Positions 44,235-52,384 of a DNA stretch of 64,000 nt are shown piece by piece. The DNA comes from Streptosporangium canum. GTDB taxonomy: Bacteria > Actinomycetota > Actinomycetes > Streptosporangiales > Streptosporangiaceae. The stretch is taken from assembly GCF_900113865.1 (NCBI RefSeq), contig NZ_FOQY01000004.1, positions 353,501-417,500 of the forward strand. The letters are read 5' to 3'. The notes under the pieces are model-generated. The model saw only the letters and a list, made by a program, of their open reading frames with translations, ran no database searches and was not told the DNA's origin. Position numbers and translations under genes: made by a program. The number at the start of each line of letters is the position of its first letter. Position 1 is the stretch's first letter.

Positions 44235-44954
44235 ATGAACGCCGTCCGGATGAACCTTGAGCGCCTGGAGATCCCGGCCGCCGACGTCGTGCTGGAGGCC
44301 GATGTCGTGGTGCCGCGACCGGCGCACGGAATGGTGCTGTTCGCGCACGGCAGCGGCAGCAGCCGCCACAGCCCGCGCAACCGTCACGTGGCGGGCGAGC
44401 TCCAGAGGGCCGGTCTGGCCACGGTCCTCGCCGACCTGCTCACACCGGAGGAGGAACGGGCCGACGCCCGCACGGGTGAGTTCCGCTTCGACATCGGCAT
44501 GCTCGCCGTCCGGCTGGTGGCGCTGACCGACTGGCTGGTGCGGCACCCGCCCACCGCCGGCCTCCGCACCGGGCTCTTCGGCGCCAGCACGGGCGCGGCG
44601 GCCGCGCTCGTCGCCGCCTCGGCGCGGCCCGCCCTCGTCAAGGCGGTCGTCTCCCGTGGCGGGCGGCCGGACCTCGCCGGCGAGGCGCTCCGCTCGGTCC
44701 ACCAGCCCACGCTGCTGATCGTCGGCGGGCACGACCCCGTCGTCGCCGAACTCAACCGCGAGGCGGCCGCCAGGCTGGGCGGCGAGACGCGGCTGGAGAC
44801 GGTTCCGGGCGCCTCACACCTCTTCGAGGAGCCCGGGACGCTGGAGCAGGTAGCCCGGCTGGCCCAGGAGTGGTTCCTGCGCCACCTGACACCGGAACCC
44901 GGTCCCGAGGGCGAGGGCGAGGGCCCGCGGGTCCCGGGGATGCGCCCGCGCTGA
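44235..44954 (+). CDS. Dienelactone-hydrolase-like alpha/beta hydrolase
   Basis: 239 residues, cytoplasmic. Motifs: oxyanion region LFAHGSGSSRHSPRN, nucleophile Ser in GLFGASTGAAAAL, acid Asp in VGGHDPVV and catalytic His in GASHLFEEPG. This is the small dienelactone-hydrolase-like type often found beside phosphoribosyltransferase domains in actinomycetes; only the hydrolase is present here. GAGGGAGGA precedes the ATG. Substrate unknown. Confidence 0.85.
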   Translation: MNAVRMNLERLEIPAADVVLEADVVVPRPAHGMVLFAHGSGSSRHSPRNRHVAGELQRAGLATVLADLLTPEEERADARTGEFRFDIGMLAVRLVALTDWLVRHPPTAGLRTGLFGASTGAAAALVAASARPALVKAVVSRGGRPDLAGEALRSVHQPTLLIVGGHDPVVAELNREAAARLGGETRLETVPGASHLFEEPGTLEQVARLAQEWFLRHLTPEPGPEGEGEGPRVPGMRPR

Positions 44955-44977
44955 CCCCCGGGACCGGCACGCCGACC

Positions 44978-45064
44978 CCGGGCATCCGGTCGACGGTCCG
45001 GGCATCCGGTCGACGGGTTTGCCCGGGATTCGGCCCGCACCGATCCCGGGGATCCCGTCGACGG
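44978..45064. repeat. Tandem 20-base repeats
   Basis: CCGGGCATCCGGTCGACGG occurs at 44978-44996 and 44998-45016, with a diverged third copy around 45047-45064. All lie between two hydrolase genes. No function is apparent. Confidence 0.8.
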
Positions 45065-45102
45065 GCTTCACGGGGCACCGATGAAACGCCAGGATTGGGC
45101 GT

Positions 45103-46080
45103 GTGAACCGCACAGCCGTACGCCTGGGAGTGCTCCTGCTGGCCGGAGCGGCGGTGACGGCCGTGCTCGTCGCGCTGCTGACACCCTTCTCGTCCGGACC
45201 CTCCGGCGACCTGCCCGGCGGTGACGGCCGCGGCGGATCGCCCGGCGTCGTGGTCGAACGGCTGAGCGAGCGCGACCACGTGCTCACGATCTCCTCCGCC
45301 GCGCTCGGCCGCGAGGGCATGGTCCGCGTGCTGCTGCCCGAGGGCTGGCGGCCGGGCTCGGGGCCGTGGCCGGTGCTGTACCTGCTGAACGGCTGCTGCC
45401 AGTCCGAGTATGACGCGTGGGTCACCCGGGGGGAGGCCGCCAGGCTCACCTCGCGCTACCCGGCGGTCGTGGTCGTGCCCGAGGGCGGCGAGGTCGGTTT
45501 CTACTCCGACTGGCGCGATGGGCCCGGGTGGGAGAGCTTCCACCTGACCGAGGTCCGCCGGATCCTGGAGCGCGACTACGGCGCCGGGGACCGCCGCGCG
45601 GTGGCCGGGCTGTCCATGGGCGGGTTCGGCGCGATGTCCTACGCGGCCCGCCATCCGGGCATGTTCCAGGCCGCCGCCTCCTTCTCGGGCGTGCTGCACA
45701 CCCGCGACGGCAACGGCGGCGTCGACTGGCTGCTCGGTCGCAGCGGCGAGGACTCCGGGAAGCTCTGGGGCGATCCGGGCGATCCGGAGTGGGCCGCGCA
45801 CAACCCGTCCGACCTCACCGGGAGGCTGCGCGGAGTGCGGCTCTTCGTCTCCTGCGGGGACGGCTCCCCCGGCCCGCTGGACTCCCCCGCCGCCTCCGTG
45901 GACGAGGGGGAGACCTCCCTGCTCCGCCAGGCCGTCACCTTCACCGAGCGGGCCAGGGCGGACGGCGCCGAGGTGGCGGTCGACTTCTACGGCCCCGGCA
46001 CGCACAGCTGGCCGTACTGGCAGCGCGGCCTGGAACGCGCGCTCCCGATGCTCATGGGCTCCATCGGCGTGACAGCCTGA
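45103..46080 (+). CDS. Exported esterase of the EstD/antigen-85-like fold
   Basis: 325 residues from GTG 45103. An N-terminal membrane/signal segment (LLLAGAAVTAVLVALL) is followed by a Gly/Pro linker. The hydrolase domain has VLYLLNGCCQSEYDAW, the nucleophile Ser in GLSMGGFGAM and a late His in GTHSWPYW. This resembles tributyrin esterases and mycolyltransferase-like (antigen 85) proteins. It probably acts outside the membrane, anchored or secreted. The organism type does not suggest mycolic acids, so a general acyl-ester hydrolase or acyltransferase is more likely. Confidence 0.82.
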   Translation: MNRTAVRLGVLLLAGAAVTAVLVALLTPFSSGPSGDLPGGDGRGGSPGVVVERLSERDHVLTISSAALGREGMVRVLLPEGWRPGSGPWPVLYLLNGCCQSEYDAWVTRGEAARLTSRYPAVVVVPEGGEVGFYSDWRDGPGWESFHLTEVRRILERDYGAGDRRAVAGLSMGGFGAMSYAARHPGMFQAAASFSGVLHTRDGNGGVDWLLGRSGEDSGKLWGDPGDPEWAAHNPSDLTGRLRGVRLFVSCGDGSPGPLDSPAASVDEGETSLLRQAVTFTERARADGAEVAVDFYGPGTHSWPYWQRGLERALPMLMGSIGVTA

Positions 46081-46115
46081 CCCCCATCGCATTCCGTCAC
46101 CATGAGTAGGCATTT

Positions 46116-46141
46116 CGTCACTTAAAGTTAGTTAAGTGACG
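46116..46141. promoter_or_regulatory. Perfect inverted repeat upstream of csbD-like gene
   Basis: CGTCACTTAA / TTAAGTGACG with a 6-base spacer, followed by a third partial GTTAGTGAC. It lies about 65 bases before the CsbD-like start in A/T-rich DNA, a good position for a regulator-binding site. The A/T-rich stem makes a terminator for the previous gene unlikely. Confidence 0.65.
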
Positions 46142-46207
46142 GTTAGTGACCTCATATCTGGCTATGAGAGGAAATAACCAATCGGTCCTGAACTACGGGG
46201 GAGCAAG

Positions 46208-46393
46208 ATGACGAACTTCGACCAGATCAAGGGCAAGGTCAAGGAGACCGCGGGGGAGGCGGTCGACAACGAAAGGCTGGCCGACAAGGGCCGGGCCGAC
46301 CGTGCCAAGGGTAAGGCGAAGGAGGCGGCGGACAAGGCCAAGGACAGGGCCAAGAAGGCCTCCGACGACGCGCGGAGCCGCTTCGCCGAGTAG
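46208..46393 (+). CDS. CsbD-family stress protein
   Basis: 61 residues, highly charged, with the family start DQIKGKVKETAGEA and a Lys/Ala/Asp-rich helical tail. CsbD-like proteins are small general-stress proteins of unknown biochemical role, controlled by SigB in Bacillus. GGGGGAG precedes the ATG, and a perfect inverted repeat lies upstream. Confidence 0.92.
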   Translation: MTNFDQIKGKVKETAGEAVDNERLADKGRADRAKGKAKEAADKAKDRAKKASDDARSRFAE

Positions 46394-46411
46394 GGACCGC
46401 CCCGGATGACG

Positions 46412-46447
46412 GGCGCCGCGGACAGCACTCACGCCGTCCGCGGCGCC
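46412..46447 (+). terminator. Stem-loop after csbD-like gene
   Basis: Perfect 12-base stem GGCGCCGCGGAC / GTCCGCGGCGCC with a 12-base loop, 18 bases after the stop codon. Confidence 0.8.
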
Positions 46448-46597
46448 TTCCGTGTCGGAGCTCCCACCTCGCCCGGAAAGTTCAGGCGGGCGACTCTGGA
46501 CGTTCAGCTCAGGCACCCCTGTCCGGCCACCCCCGTGACTAGCGTTCCTCAAACACCCCAGTTCAGGGGCGTTCGCCGTATGTCATGAGGAGCCACC

Positions 46598-48655
46598 TTG
46601 CGAGTCCTGGCCGTTGTCCCCGCCCGTGGAGGTTCGGTGGGCGTCCCGCTGAAGAACCTGGCCGCGGTGGGCGGCACTCCCCTGGTCGCCCGCGCGGTGA
46701 AGGCCTGCGTGCGGGCCGAGCTGATCGACGAGGTGGTGGTCAGCACCGACCACGCGGAGATCGCCGCCGTGGCCCGCGAGGCCGGAGCGACCGTGATCCA
46801 CCGGCCGGAGGAGCTGAGCGACGCGACCGCCTCCAGCGAGTCGGCCGTCCTGCACGTGCTCGACCACATGTCCGACAGCCCCGACGTGGTCGTCCTGGTG
46901 CAGTGCACCAGCGCCTTCATCGACCCCGCCGACCTGGACACCGCCATCGTCAAGGTCCTCGACGGCACCGCCGACGTGGTGTTCTCCGGGCTGCGGACGC
47001 ACGAGTTCCTCTGGAGCGCCGCCGGCGCGGGCGTCAACCACGACCCGTCCTTCCGGCCGCGCCGGCAGGACCGCGAGCCGCACTTCCGTGAGACCGGCGC
47101 GTTCTACGTGATGCGCGCCGAGGGCCTGCGCGAGCACGGCCACCGCTTCTTCGGCGCCGTCGCCGTCCAGGAGGTGCCGCCGCGGCACGCCGTCGAGGTG
47201 GACACCGCCGAGGACCTGGAGATCGTCCGGGCGCTGGCGCCGTTCGTGGACCGGCCCGAGCCGATCGACGTGGACGCCGTGATCACCGACTTCGACGGCG
47301 TGCACACCGACGACCGCGCCTACGTCGACCAGGACGGCCGCGAGATGGTCGCGGTCAGCCGCTCCGACGGCATGGGCGTCGCGCTGCTGCGCCGGTCCGG
47401 CGTCAAGCTGATGATCATGTCCACCGAGCACAACCCGGTGGTCGCCGCCCGCGCCCGCAAGCTGGGCGTGCCGGTCCTGCAGGGCCTGACCGACAAGCGG
47501 ACCGTGCTGCGCGACTGGCTGACCATCGAAGGGCTGGACCCGGCCCGCGTCGCCTACATCGGCAACGACGTCAACGACCTGGGCCCGATGAGCGACGTCG
47601 GCTGGCCCGTCACGGTCCCCGACGCCCACCCCCTGGTCCGCGCCGCCGCCCGGACCGTGCTCACCAGGCCCGGCGGGGCGGGAGCCGTACGGGAGCTGTG
47701 CGACCGGGTCCTCGCGGCCCGCCCGGAGACCGCGGCCGTGCCCGCTCCCGCGCCCCGCGCCGAGCTGCGGCTCACCCCGGTCGCCAGGCCGGTCCAGATC
47801 GGCGACGCGCTGGTCGGCGCCGGCCGGCCGGTCTACGTGATCGGCGAGATCGGCATCAACCACAACGGCGACCTGGACATCGCGCGCAGGCTCATCGACG
47901 TGGCGGCCGAGGCGGGCTGCCAGGCGGTCAAGTTCCAGAAGCGCACCCCGGAGATCTGCGTGCCGCTGGAACAGCGCGACCAGATCCGGCAGACGCCGTG
48001 GGGCGAGATGACCTACATGGAGTACAAGCTCAGGACCGAGTTCGGCCTGGACGAGTACACCGAGATCGCCGCCCACTGCCGGGAGCGGGGCCTGCACTGG
48101 TTCGCCTCGCCGTGGGACGTGCCGTCGGTGGACTTCCTGGAGTCCATGGACGTGGTCACCCACAAGATCGCCTCAGCCGGCGTGACCGACCTGGAGCTGC
48201 TCCGCGCGCTCGCCGCCACCGGCAAGCCGCTCATCCTGTCCACCGGCATGTCCACGCTGGAGGAGATCGACCGGGCGGTGGAGATCCTCGGCACCTCCAA
48301 GCTCGTGCTGATGCACGCCACCTCCACCTACCCGCTCCCCCCGGAGGAGGCCAACCTCCGCACGATCGTCACCCTCCAGGAGCGGTACGGCGTGCCGGTC
48401 GGCTACTCCGGCCACGAGCGCGGCCTGCAGATCTCGCTCGCCGCGGTGACCCTCGGCGCGGTGACCGTGGAGCGGCACATCACGCTGGACCGCACCATGT
48501 GGGGCTCCGACCACGCCGCCTCGCTGGAGCCGGCCGGCCTGGAGCACCTGGTCCGCGACATCCGCATCATCGAGACCGCGCTCGGGGACGGCGTCAAGCG
48601 GGTCTTCCCCGGCGAGGAGGCCCCCAAGTCCCGCCTGCGCCGCGTCACCGTGTGA
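46598..48655 (+). CDS. Trifunctional NeuA-HAD phosphatase-NeuB fusion for nonulosonic acid activation
   Basis: 685 residues from TTG 46598, set by AGGAG 6 bases upstream. Residues 1-225: acylneuraminate cytidylyltransferase (VVPARGGSVGVPLKNL, then QCTSAFID). Residues 228-390: a HAD phosphatase of the KdsC/NeuA-associated type with DFDG at 231-235 and GNDVNDL. Residues about 410-685: an N-acetylneuraminate synthase-type barrel (VIGEIGINHNGDL, KFQKRTPE, GYSGHE). Together they would make nonulosonate from a hexosamine and phosphoenolpyruvate, remove phosphate and form the CMP-sugar. The synthase ends without the usual SAF antifreeze-like domain of about 60 residues. It heads a locus with sialyltransferase-like genes. 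The exact sugar (Neu5Ac, legionaminic or other) is not decidable here. Confidence 0.92.
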   Translation: MRVLAVVPARGGSVGVPLKNLAAVGGTPLVARAVKACVRAELIDEVVVSTDHAEIAAVAREAGATVIHRPEELSDATASSESAVLHVLDHMSDSPDVVVLVQCTSAFIDPADLDTAIVKVLDGTADVVFSGLRTHEFLWSAAGAGVNHDPSFRPRRQDREPHFRETGAFYVMRAEGLREHGHRFFGAVAVQEVPPRHAVEVDTAEDLEIVRALAPFVDRPEPIDVDAVITDFDGVHTDDRAYVDQDGREMVAVSRSDGMGVALLRRSGVKLMIMSTEHNPVVAARARKLGVPVLQGLTDKRTVLRDWLTIEGLDPARVAYIGNDVNDLGPMSDVGWPVTVPDAHPLVRAAARTVLTRPGGAGAVRELCDRVLAARPETAAVPAPAPRAELRLTPVARPVQIGDALVGAGRPVYVIGEIGINHNGDLDIARRLIDVAAEAGCQAVKFQKRTPEICVPLEQRDQIRQTPWGEMTYMEYKLRTEFGLDEYTEIAAHCRERGLHWFASPWDVPSVDFLESMDVVTHKIASAGVTDLELLRALAATGKPLILSTGMSTLEEIDRAVEILGTSKLVLMHATSTYPLPPEEANLRTIVTLQERYGVPVGYSGHERGLQISLAAVTLGAVTVERHITLDRTMWGSDHAASLEPAGLEHLVRDIRIIETALGDGVKRVFPGEEAPKSRLRRVTV

Positions 48656-48704
48656 TCCGCGCCGGAGGCGGCGCCGCTTGTCCTCGCGGAGGACCGGATT
48701 CCGG

Positions 48705-49649
48705 ATGGGAAAGAGAAACTTGATCAAACTGTCCGTCGTCGTCCCGGTGCGGGACGTCGAGCTCTACATCTCCGACGCGCTGACCTCGCTCATCAGGAAC
48801 GCGCACAGGGACTTCGAGTTCATCGTGGTGGACGACGGATCGGCGGACGCGACCGGGCAGATCATCGAGGACTTCCGCGAGGACCTGCCCGGCCTGGTCG
48901 TCCTGCGCAACGAGAGGCCGGTGGGGCTGGCCGACGCCCGCAACCTCGGGGTGTCGCTGGCCTCGGGCCGCTACCTGACCTTCATGGACGGCGACGACTG
49001 GCTGGCGCCCGGCTACCTCACCGACCTGGTCGGGGCGATCGAACGGCTCGGCTGCGACTTCGTCCGGGTGGACCACGTCCAGGTGGAGGGCCGCAGGCGG
49101 GTGATCCACCGGGCGCCGCCGGCCCCCCGCGAGGTGGTGCTCAAGCCGCGCGACCACATCCTGCCCGCCGAGGTCAGGACCATGGTCGACTACCCCTACG
49201 CCTGGGCCGGGATCTACCGCCGCGACCTCGGCGACCTGCTGACCTTCCCCGGGCACCTGCACACCGCCGAGGACCGGCCGTGGATCTGGCGGCTGCACCG
49301 TCAGGCGAGCTCGTTCGGGGTGGTCTCGCTGGCCGGGCTCTTCTACCGGCGGATGGTGCCCGGCTCGCTGACCCGGATCGGCGACGCCCGGCAGCTGCAC
49401 TTCTTCGACGCCTTCGACCTCGTCTTCGCCGATCTGGAGGACGAGTTCGCGCCCAAGGCGGCACGCACCTTCTGCGCCCTGCTGGCCCACCACCTGGAGC
49501 TGGCCGACCGCTTCTCCCCCGAGCTCCGCGCCCGCTTCGAGCGGCGCGGCGTCGAAGCCCTGCGGCGGCTGCCCGGGGACCTGCTCGCCGGGACACGCCT
49601 GGACCCGGAACGCGACCAGATCCTGCGGCGGCTGTTGGAGGCCCGGTGA
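48705..49649 (+). CDS. Family 2 glycosyltransferase
   Basis: 314 residues from ATG 48705; GGAGGA lies about 12 bases upstream, and a TTG at 48678 is less likely. Classic GT2 features: LSVVVPVRDVELYISDAL, FIVVDDGSADATG, LADARNLGVSLASG and the metal-binding DGDDW. Cytoplasmic, transferring a nucleotide-sugar residue to a growing glycan. It overlaps the next gene (GTGA) and follows the NeuA-NeuB fusion, so it should act on the same cell-surface polysaccharide. Confidence 0.92.
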   Translation: MGKRNLIKLSVVVPVRDVELYISDALTSLIRNAHRDFEFIVVDDGSADATGQIIEDFREDLPGLVVLRNERPVGLADARNLGVSLASGRYLTFMDGDDWLAPGYLTDLVGAIERLGCDFVRVDHVQVEGRRRVIHRAPPAPREVVLKPRDHILPAEVRTMVDYPYAWAGIYRRDLGDLLTFPGHLHTAEDRPWIWRLHRQASSFGVVSLAGLFYRRMVPGSLTRIGDARQLHFFDAFDLVFADLEDEFAPKAARTFCALLAHHLELADRFSPELRARFERRGVEALRRLPGDLLAGTRLDPERDQILRRLLEAR

Positions 49650-50935
49650 CGCAGCTTTTCTACGCCTCGACCCTGTTCGGCGCGATGACGCTGGCGGCGG
49701 CGATCGACGACGGCCGCTTCGGACCGCGCGACGGCCGCCGGATCCTGCTGGTCTCCAACAACGCGGCCATCCCGGAGATCACCCCGTCCCTGGACCAGGT
49801 CCCCGGCTTCGCCGCGCTGCGTCCGCGCTTCGACGAGGTCCGGTCGTGGAACGACGTCGTGGCCCCGCTGCACCCGTCGGACTGGAGAGCCCGGATCATC
49901 GAGGTCCCGATGCTGGGCCGCCTGCTGCTGTCCCATCTCTCCCTGGACGGCGGCCCGGACGAGCTGATCCTGGAGTCCGTCGCGGTCCCTCCGTCGCGGA
50001 CCCTCGCCGGTCTGGTCAAGGACTGCCCGATCACGGTCTACTCCGACGGCCTGATGAGCTACGGTCCCACCCGCGACCCGCTCCCGTCGGAGATCTCCGG
50101 CCGGATCACCCGCCTGCTCCACCTCGACCTCGTGCCGGGCCTGTCCCCGCTGCTGCTGTCGGAGTACGGCGTGCCCGCCGAGACCCTTCCGGACCGGGCC
50201 TTCCTCGACGTGATCGCGCAGAGCGGCGCGGCCGGGGAGGAGACCCGGGACCTGCCCGCCGGGCCGCCGATGATCCTCGGCCAGTACCTGTCCGCGCTGG
50301 ACATCGTCACCCCCGAGGAGGAGGCCGGGCTCCACGCGGACATGCTGCGCGGCCTGGCCGCCCGGGGGTTCGGCACCGTGCTGTTCAAGCCCCACCCGGC
50401 CGCCGGGCGGCGGCACGCCCAGCGCCTCCGCGAGACGGCCGCAGAGCTGGGCGTGCGGCTGGCGGTGGCGGGAGAGGGCGTCGCGGCGGAGTCGTGCTTC
50501 GCCGCGCTCAGGCCCGCCCTCGTGGTGGGGTGCTTCTCCACCGCCCTGATCACCGCCAGGCGGCACTTCGGCCTGCCGGTGGCGGCGATGGGCGGGGAAC
50601 TGGTCCTGGAACGGCTCTCGCCGTACGAGAACAGCAACCGCATACCCGCCACCATCACCGACGCCCTGCTCCCCCGGCTGTCGGCCGACGGGACGCTGGA
50701 GGAGCCGCCGCCGGTGGACCTTCAGGCCCTGGTCCGCGCCGTCGGCTACTGCATGCGGAGCGAGACCCACCCCGGCCTGCGCGAGCAGGCCGCCGCCTAC
50801 CTCGACGCCCACGGGCCCGCCCGCTACTTCAAGCGGCAGCGCCTGGCCGCCCTGGGGCTGGCCCCCGCGCCCTCCGCCCGGCAGCCCGGCGCTCTGGACA
50901 GGCTCCGCCACCGCCTGTCCCGAGCGCTTTCCTGA
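49646..50935 (+). CDS. Polysialyltransferase-like protein
   Basis: 429 residues from GTG 49646, overlapping the previous stop. The start QLFYASTLFGAMTLAAAID, the central LFKPHPAAGRRH (HP motif) and CFSTALITAR (Ser/Thr motif before the C-terminal helices) match the alpha-2,8-polysialyltransferase-like family, whose HP and S/T motifs bind the CMP donor. It probably adds or polymerises CMP-activated nonulosonate from the fusion protein two genes upstream. No signal peptide or membrane segment. Confidence 0.8.
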   Translation: MTQLFYASTLFGAMTLAAAIDDGRFGPRDGRRILLVSNNAAIPEITPSLDQVPGFAALRPRFDEVRSWNDVVAPLHPSDWRARIIEVPMLGRLLLSHLSLDGGPDELILESVAVPPSRTLAGLVKDCPITVYSDGLMSYGPTRDPLPSEISGRITRLLHLDLVPGLSPLLLSEYGVPAETLPDRAFLDVIAQSGAAGEETRDLPAGPPMILGQYLSALDIVTPEEEAGLHADMLRGLAARGFGTVLFKPHPAAGRRHAQRLRETAAELGVRLAVAGEGVAAESCFAALRPALVVGCFSTALITARRHFGLPVAAMGGELVLERLSPYENSNRIPATITDALLPRLSADGTLEEPPPVDLQALVRAVGYCMRSETHPGLREQAAAYLDAHGPARYFKRQRLAALGLAPAPSARQPGALDRLRHRLSRALS

Positions 50936-50991
50936 CCCGTACGGCCCACCGCCCCCGATCAGGCTTCTCTCCGGATGGTTCCAGCGGGAAA

Positions 50992-51175
50992 TCAGGGCTC
51001 GGCACAGAACACCACACCGCGCACTCGTATGACGGTCTCCGCCGCCGACGCGGCCAGAGCGTCGACCGTGGACCCCGACGCCGGCAGCGACACCACGTCC
51101 TTCAGCCCGGGGCCCCAGCCGTTCGACGAGCATCGCGGCCTGCTCCGGCGGGCGGAACCCGGCCAACCACGTGCG
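50992..51175 (-). pseudogene. Degenerate 3' gene fragment with one frameshift
   Basis: Read leftwards, about 20 codons (LAGFRPPEQAAMLVERLG) in one frame continue after a slip near the G/C run at 51100-51110 into about 40 codons in another frame (GPGLKDVVSLPASGS, ETVIRVRGVVFCAEP) ending at a stop. Both parts have the codon bias of real genes. The family is not recognised. It lies between convergent sialic-locus genes. Confidence 0.45.
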
Positions 51176-51181
51176 AGTCCG

Positions 51182-52384
51182 TCAGCCCAGCGCCCTGAGG
51201 TAGCGGCGCATCCGGCGCTTGGCCCGGTAGCCGACGCGCAGCACGTTGGGCGGGACCTCGACCCGCAGGCGGGCGCGGCGCCGGGCGGCGACGTGCTGCG
51301 GGCCGTCGAGCAGCGACCGGGCCGGGGCCCGGCGTCCCGCACGGACCTGGGCGACCAGCGTGACCATCTGGGACACCCAGTCGCTCTCCCCACGCGGGTG
51401 GAAGTAGTTGGCCTGGCACCAGGCCTCGTCCGGGGTACGGAAGCGGCTCTCGGACAGGTCGTCCAGCGTGCCGAGCAGGCCGCTGTCCTCGAAGACCAGG
51501 TTGATCATCTCGGCGCCGACCCCGAAGTCCGACAGCACCAGCAGGGGCACCGACTGGGCGATCGCCTCCAGCGCGGCGGTCGAGCTGACCGTGACGAATC
51601 CGGCAGCGTGCGCCAGGTGCTCGTGCATGGGCCCCACGGCGAACCGCACGGCGCCGGGACTGACCCGGCCGCCGTCGGCCAGTGACTGCCACAGGCGCTG
51701 GTAGTGGTGGCGCTCGTTGTGGGTCTGCCGCTCGGTGTCCAGGGCGCGGAGCTTGACCACCACGTCGAGGTCGGGCCGCCGCTCGGCCAGCGCGGCCAGC
51801 GCGAGCAGGATCCGCTCGCGCTCCTCCCTGCGCCTGGGCACCTTGGCCTGGGTCGCGAACACCACCCGGTCGCGCGGGCCGGTGACGGGGACCTCCTCGC
51901 CGCCGTGGAGGAACGGCAGCCGGGTCAGGCCCACCGCCCCGCCTCCGCCCAGCTCCCGGCCGAGCGCCGAGAACTCCTCGACCTCCCGCTCGCTGTGCAG
52001 GACGAACAGGTCGCATCCGCTGCGGAACACCCATGCCTTCTCGGTCGCCGGGATGGAGATCCCCGGCAGCCCGGAGATGAACACCGGTCTCGGCGTCAGA
52101 CCGGCGAGCACCTCGCTGACCAGCACGTCCACCACGGGCCCGGTGCAGGCGACGAGCACCACGTCCGGCCTGAACCGCTCGGCGGCCCGGCGCAGCGCAC
52201 GGGCCGACAGCACGGGCGGATCGGCTGCCGCACCCGCGACGGCCGCGTGGATCTGGGCCGGGGAGGGCGTGATGGGCGTACGGATCACCGTCAGCTCCGC
52301 CGTACAGCTCGAAGGCAGGTCCCCGAGCAGGTGGGCGGCCCACTTCAGGTAGGAGTCCGAGTCGGCCACGGCCAGGACCTTCAC
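51182..52384 (-). CDS. DUF6716-like putative glycosyltransferase
   Basis: 400 residues from GTG 52384, overlapping the upstream stop as GTGA. The N-terminus VKVLAVADSDSYLKWAAHLL and the later VSSTAALEAIAQSVPLLVLSDFG fit the actinobacterial family I know as DUF6716, proposed GT-B-like transferases found in nonulosonate loci. No catalytic residue can be assigned. The C-terminus is strongly basic. It is coupled to the upstream gene and convergent with the polysialyltransferase-like gene. Confidence 0.7.
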   Translation of the reverse strand: MKVLAVADSDSYLKWAAHLLGDLPSSCTAELTVIRTPITPSPAQIHAAVAGAAADPPVLSARALRRAAERFRPDVVLVACTGPVVDVLVSEVLAGLTPRPVFISGLPGISIPATEKAWVFRSGCDLFVLHSEREVEEFSALGRELGGGGAVGLTRLPFLHGGEEVPVTGPRDRVVFATQAKVPRRREERERILLALAALAERRPDLDVVVKLRALDTERQTHNERHHYQRLWQSLADGGRVSPGAVRFAVGPMHEHLAHAAGFVTVSSTAALEAIAQSVPLLVLSDFGVGAEMINLVFEDSGLLGTLDDLSESRFRTPDEAWCQANYFHPRGESDWVSQMVTLVAQVRAGRRAPARSLLDGPQHVAARRRARLRVEVPPNVLRVGYRAKRRMRRYLRALG

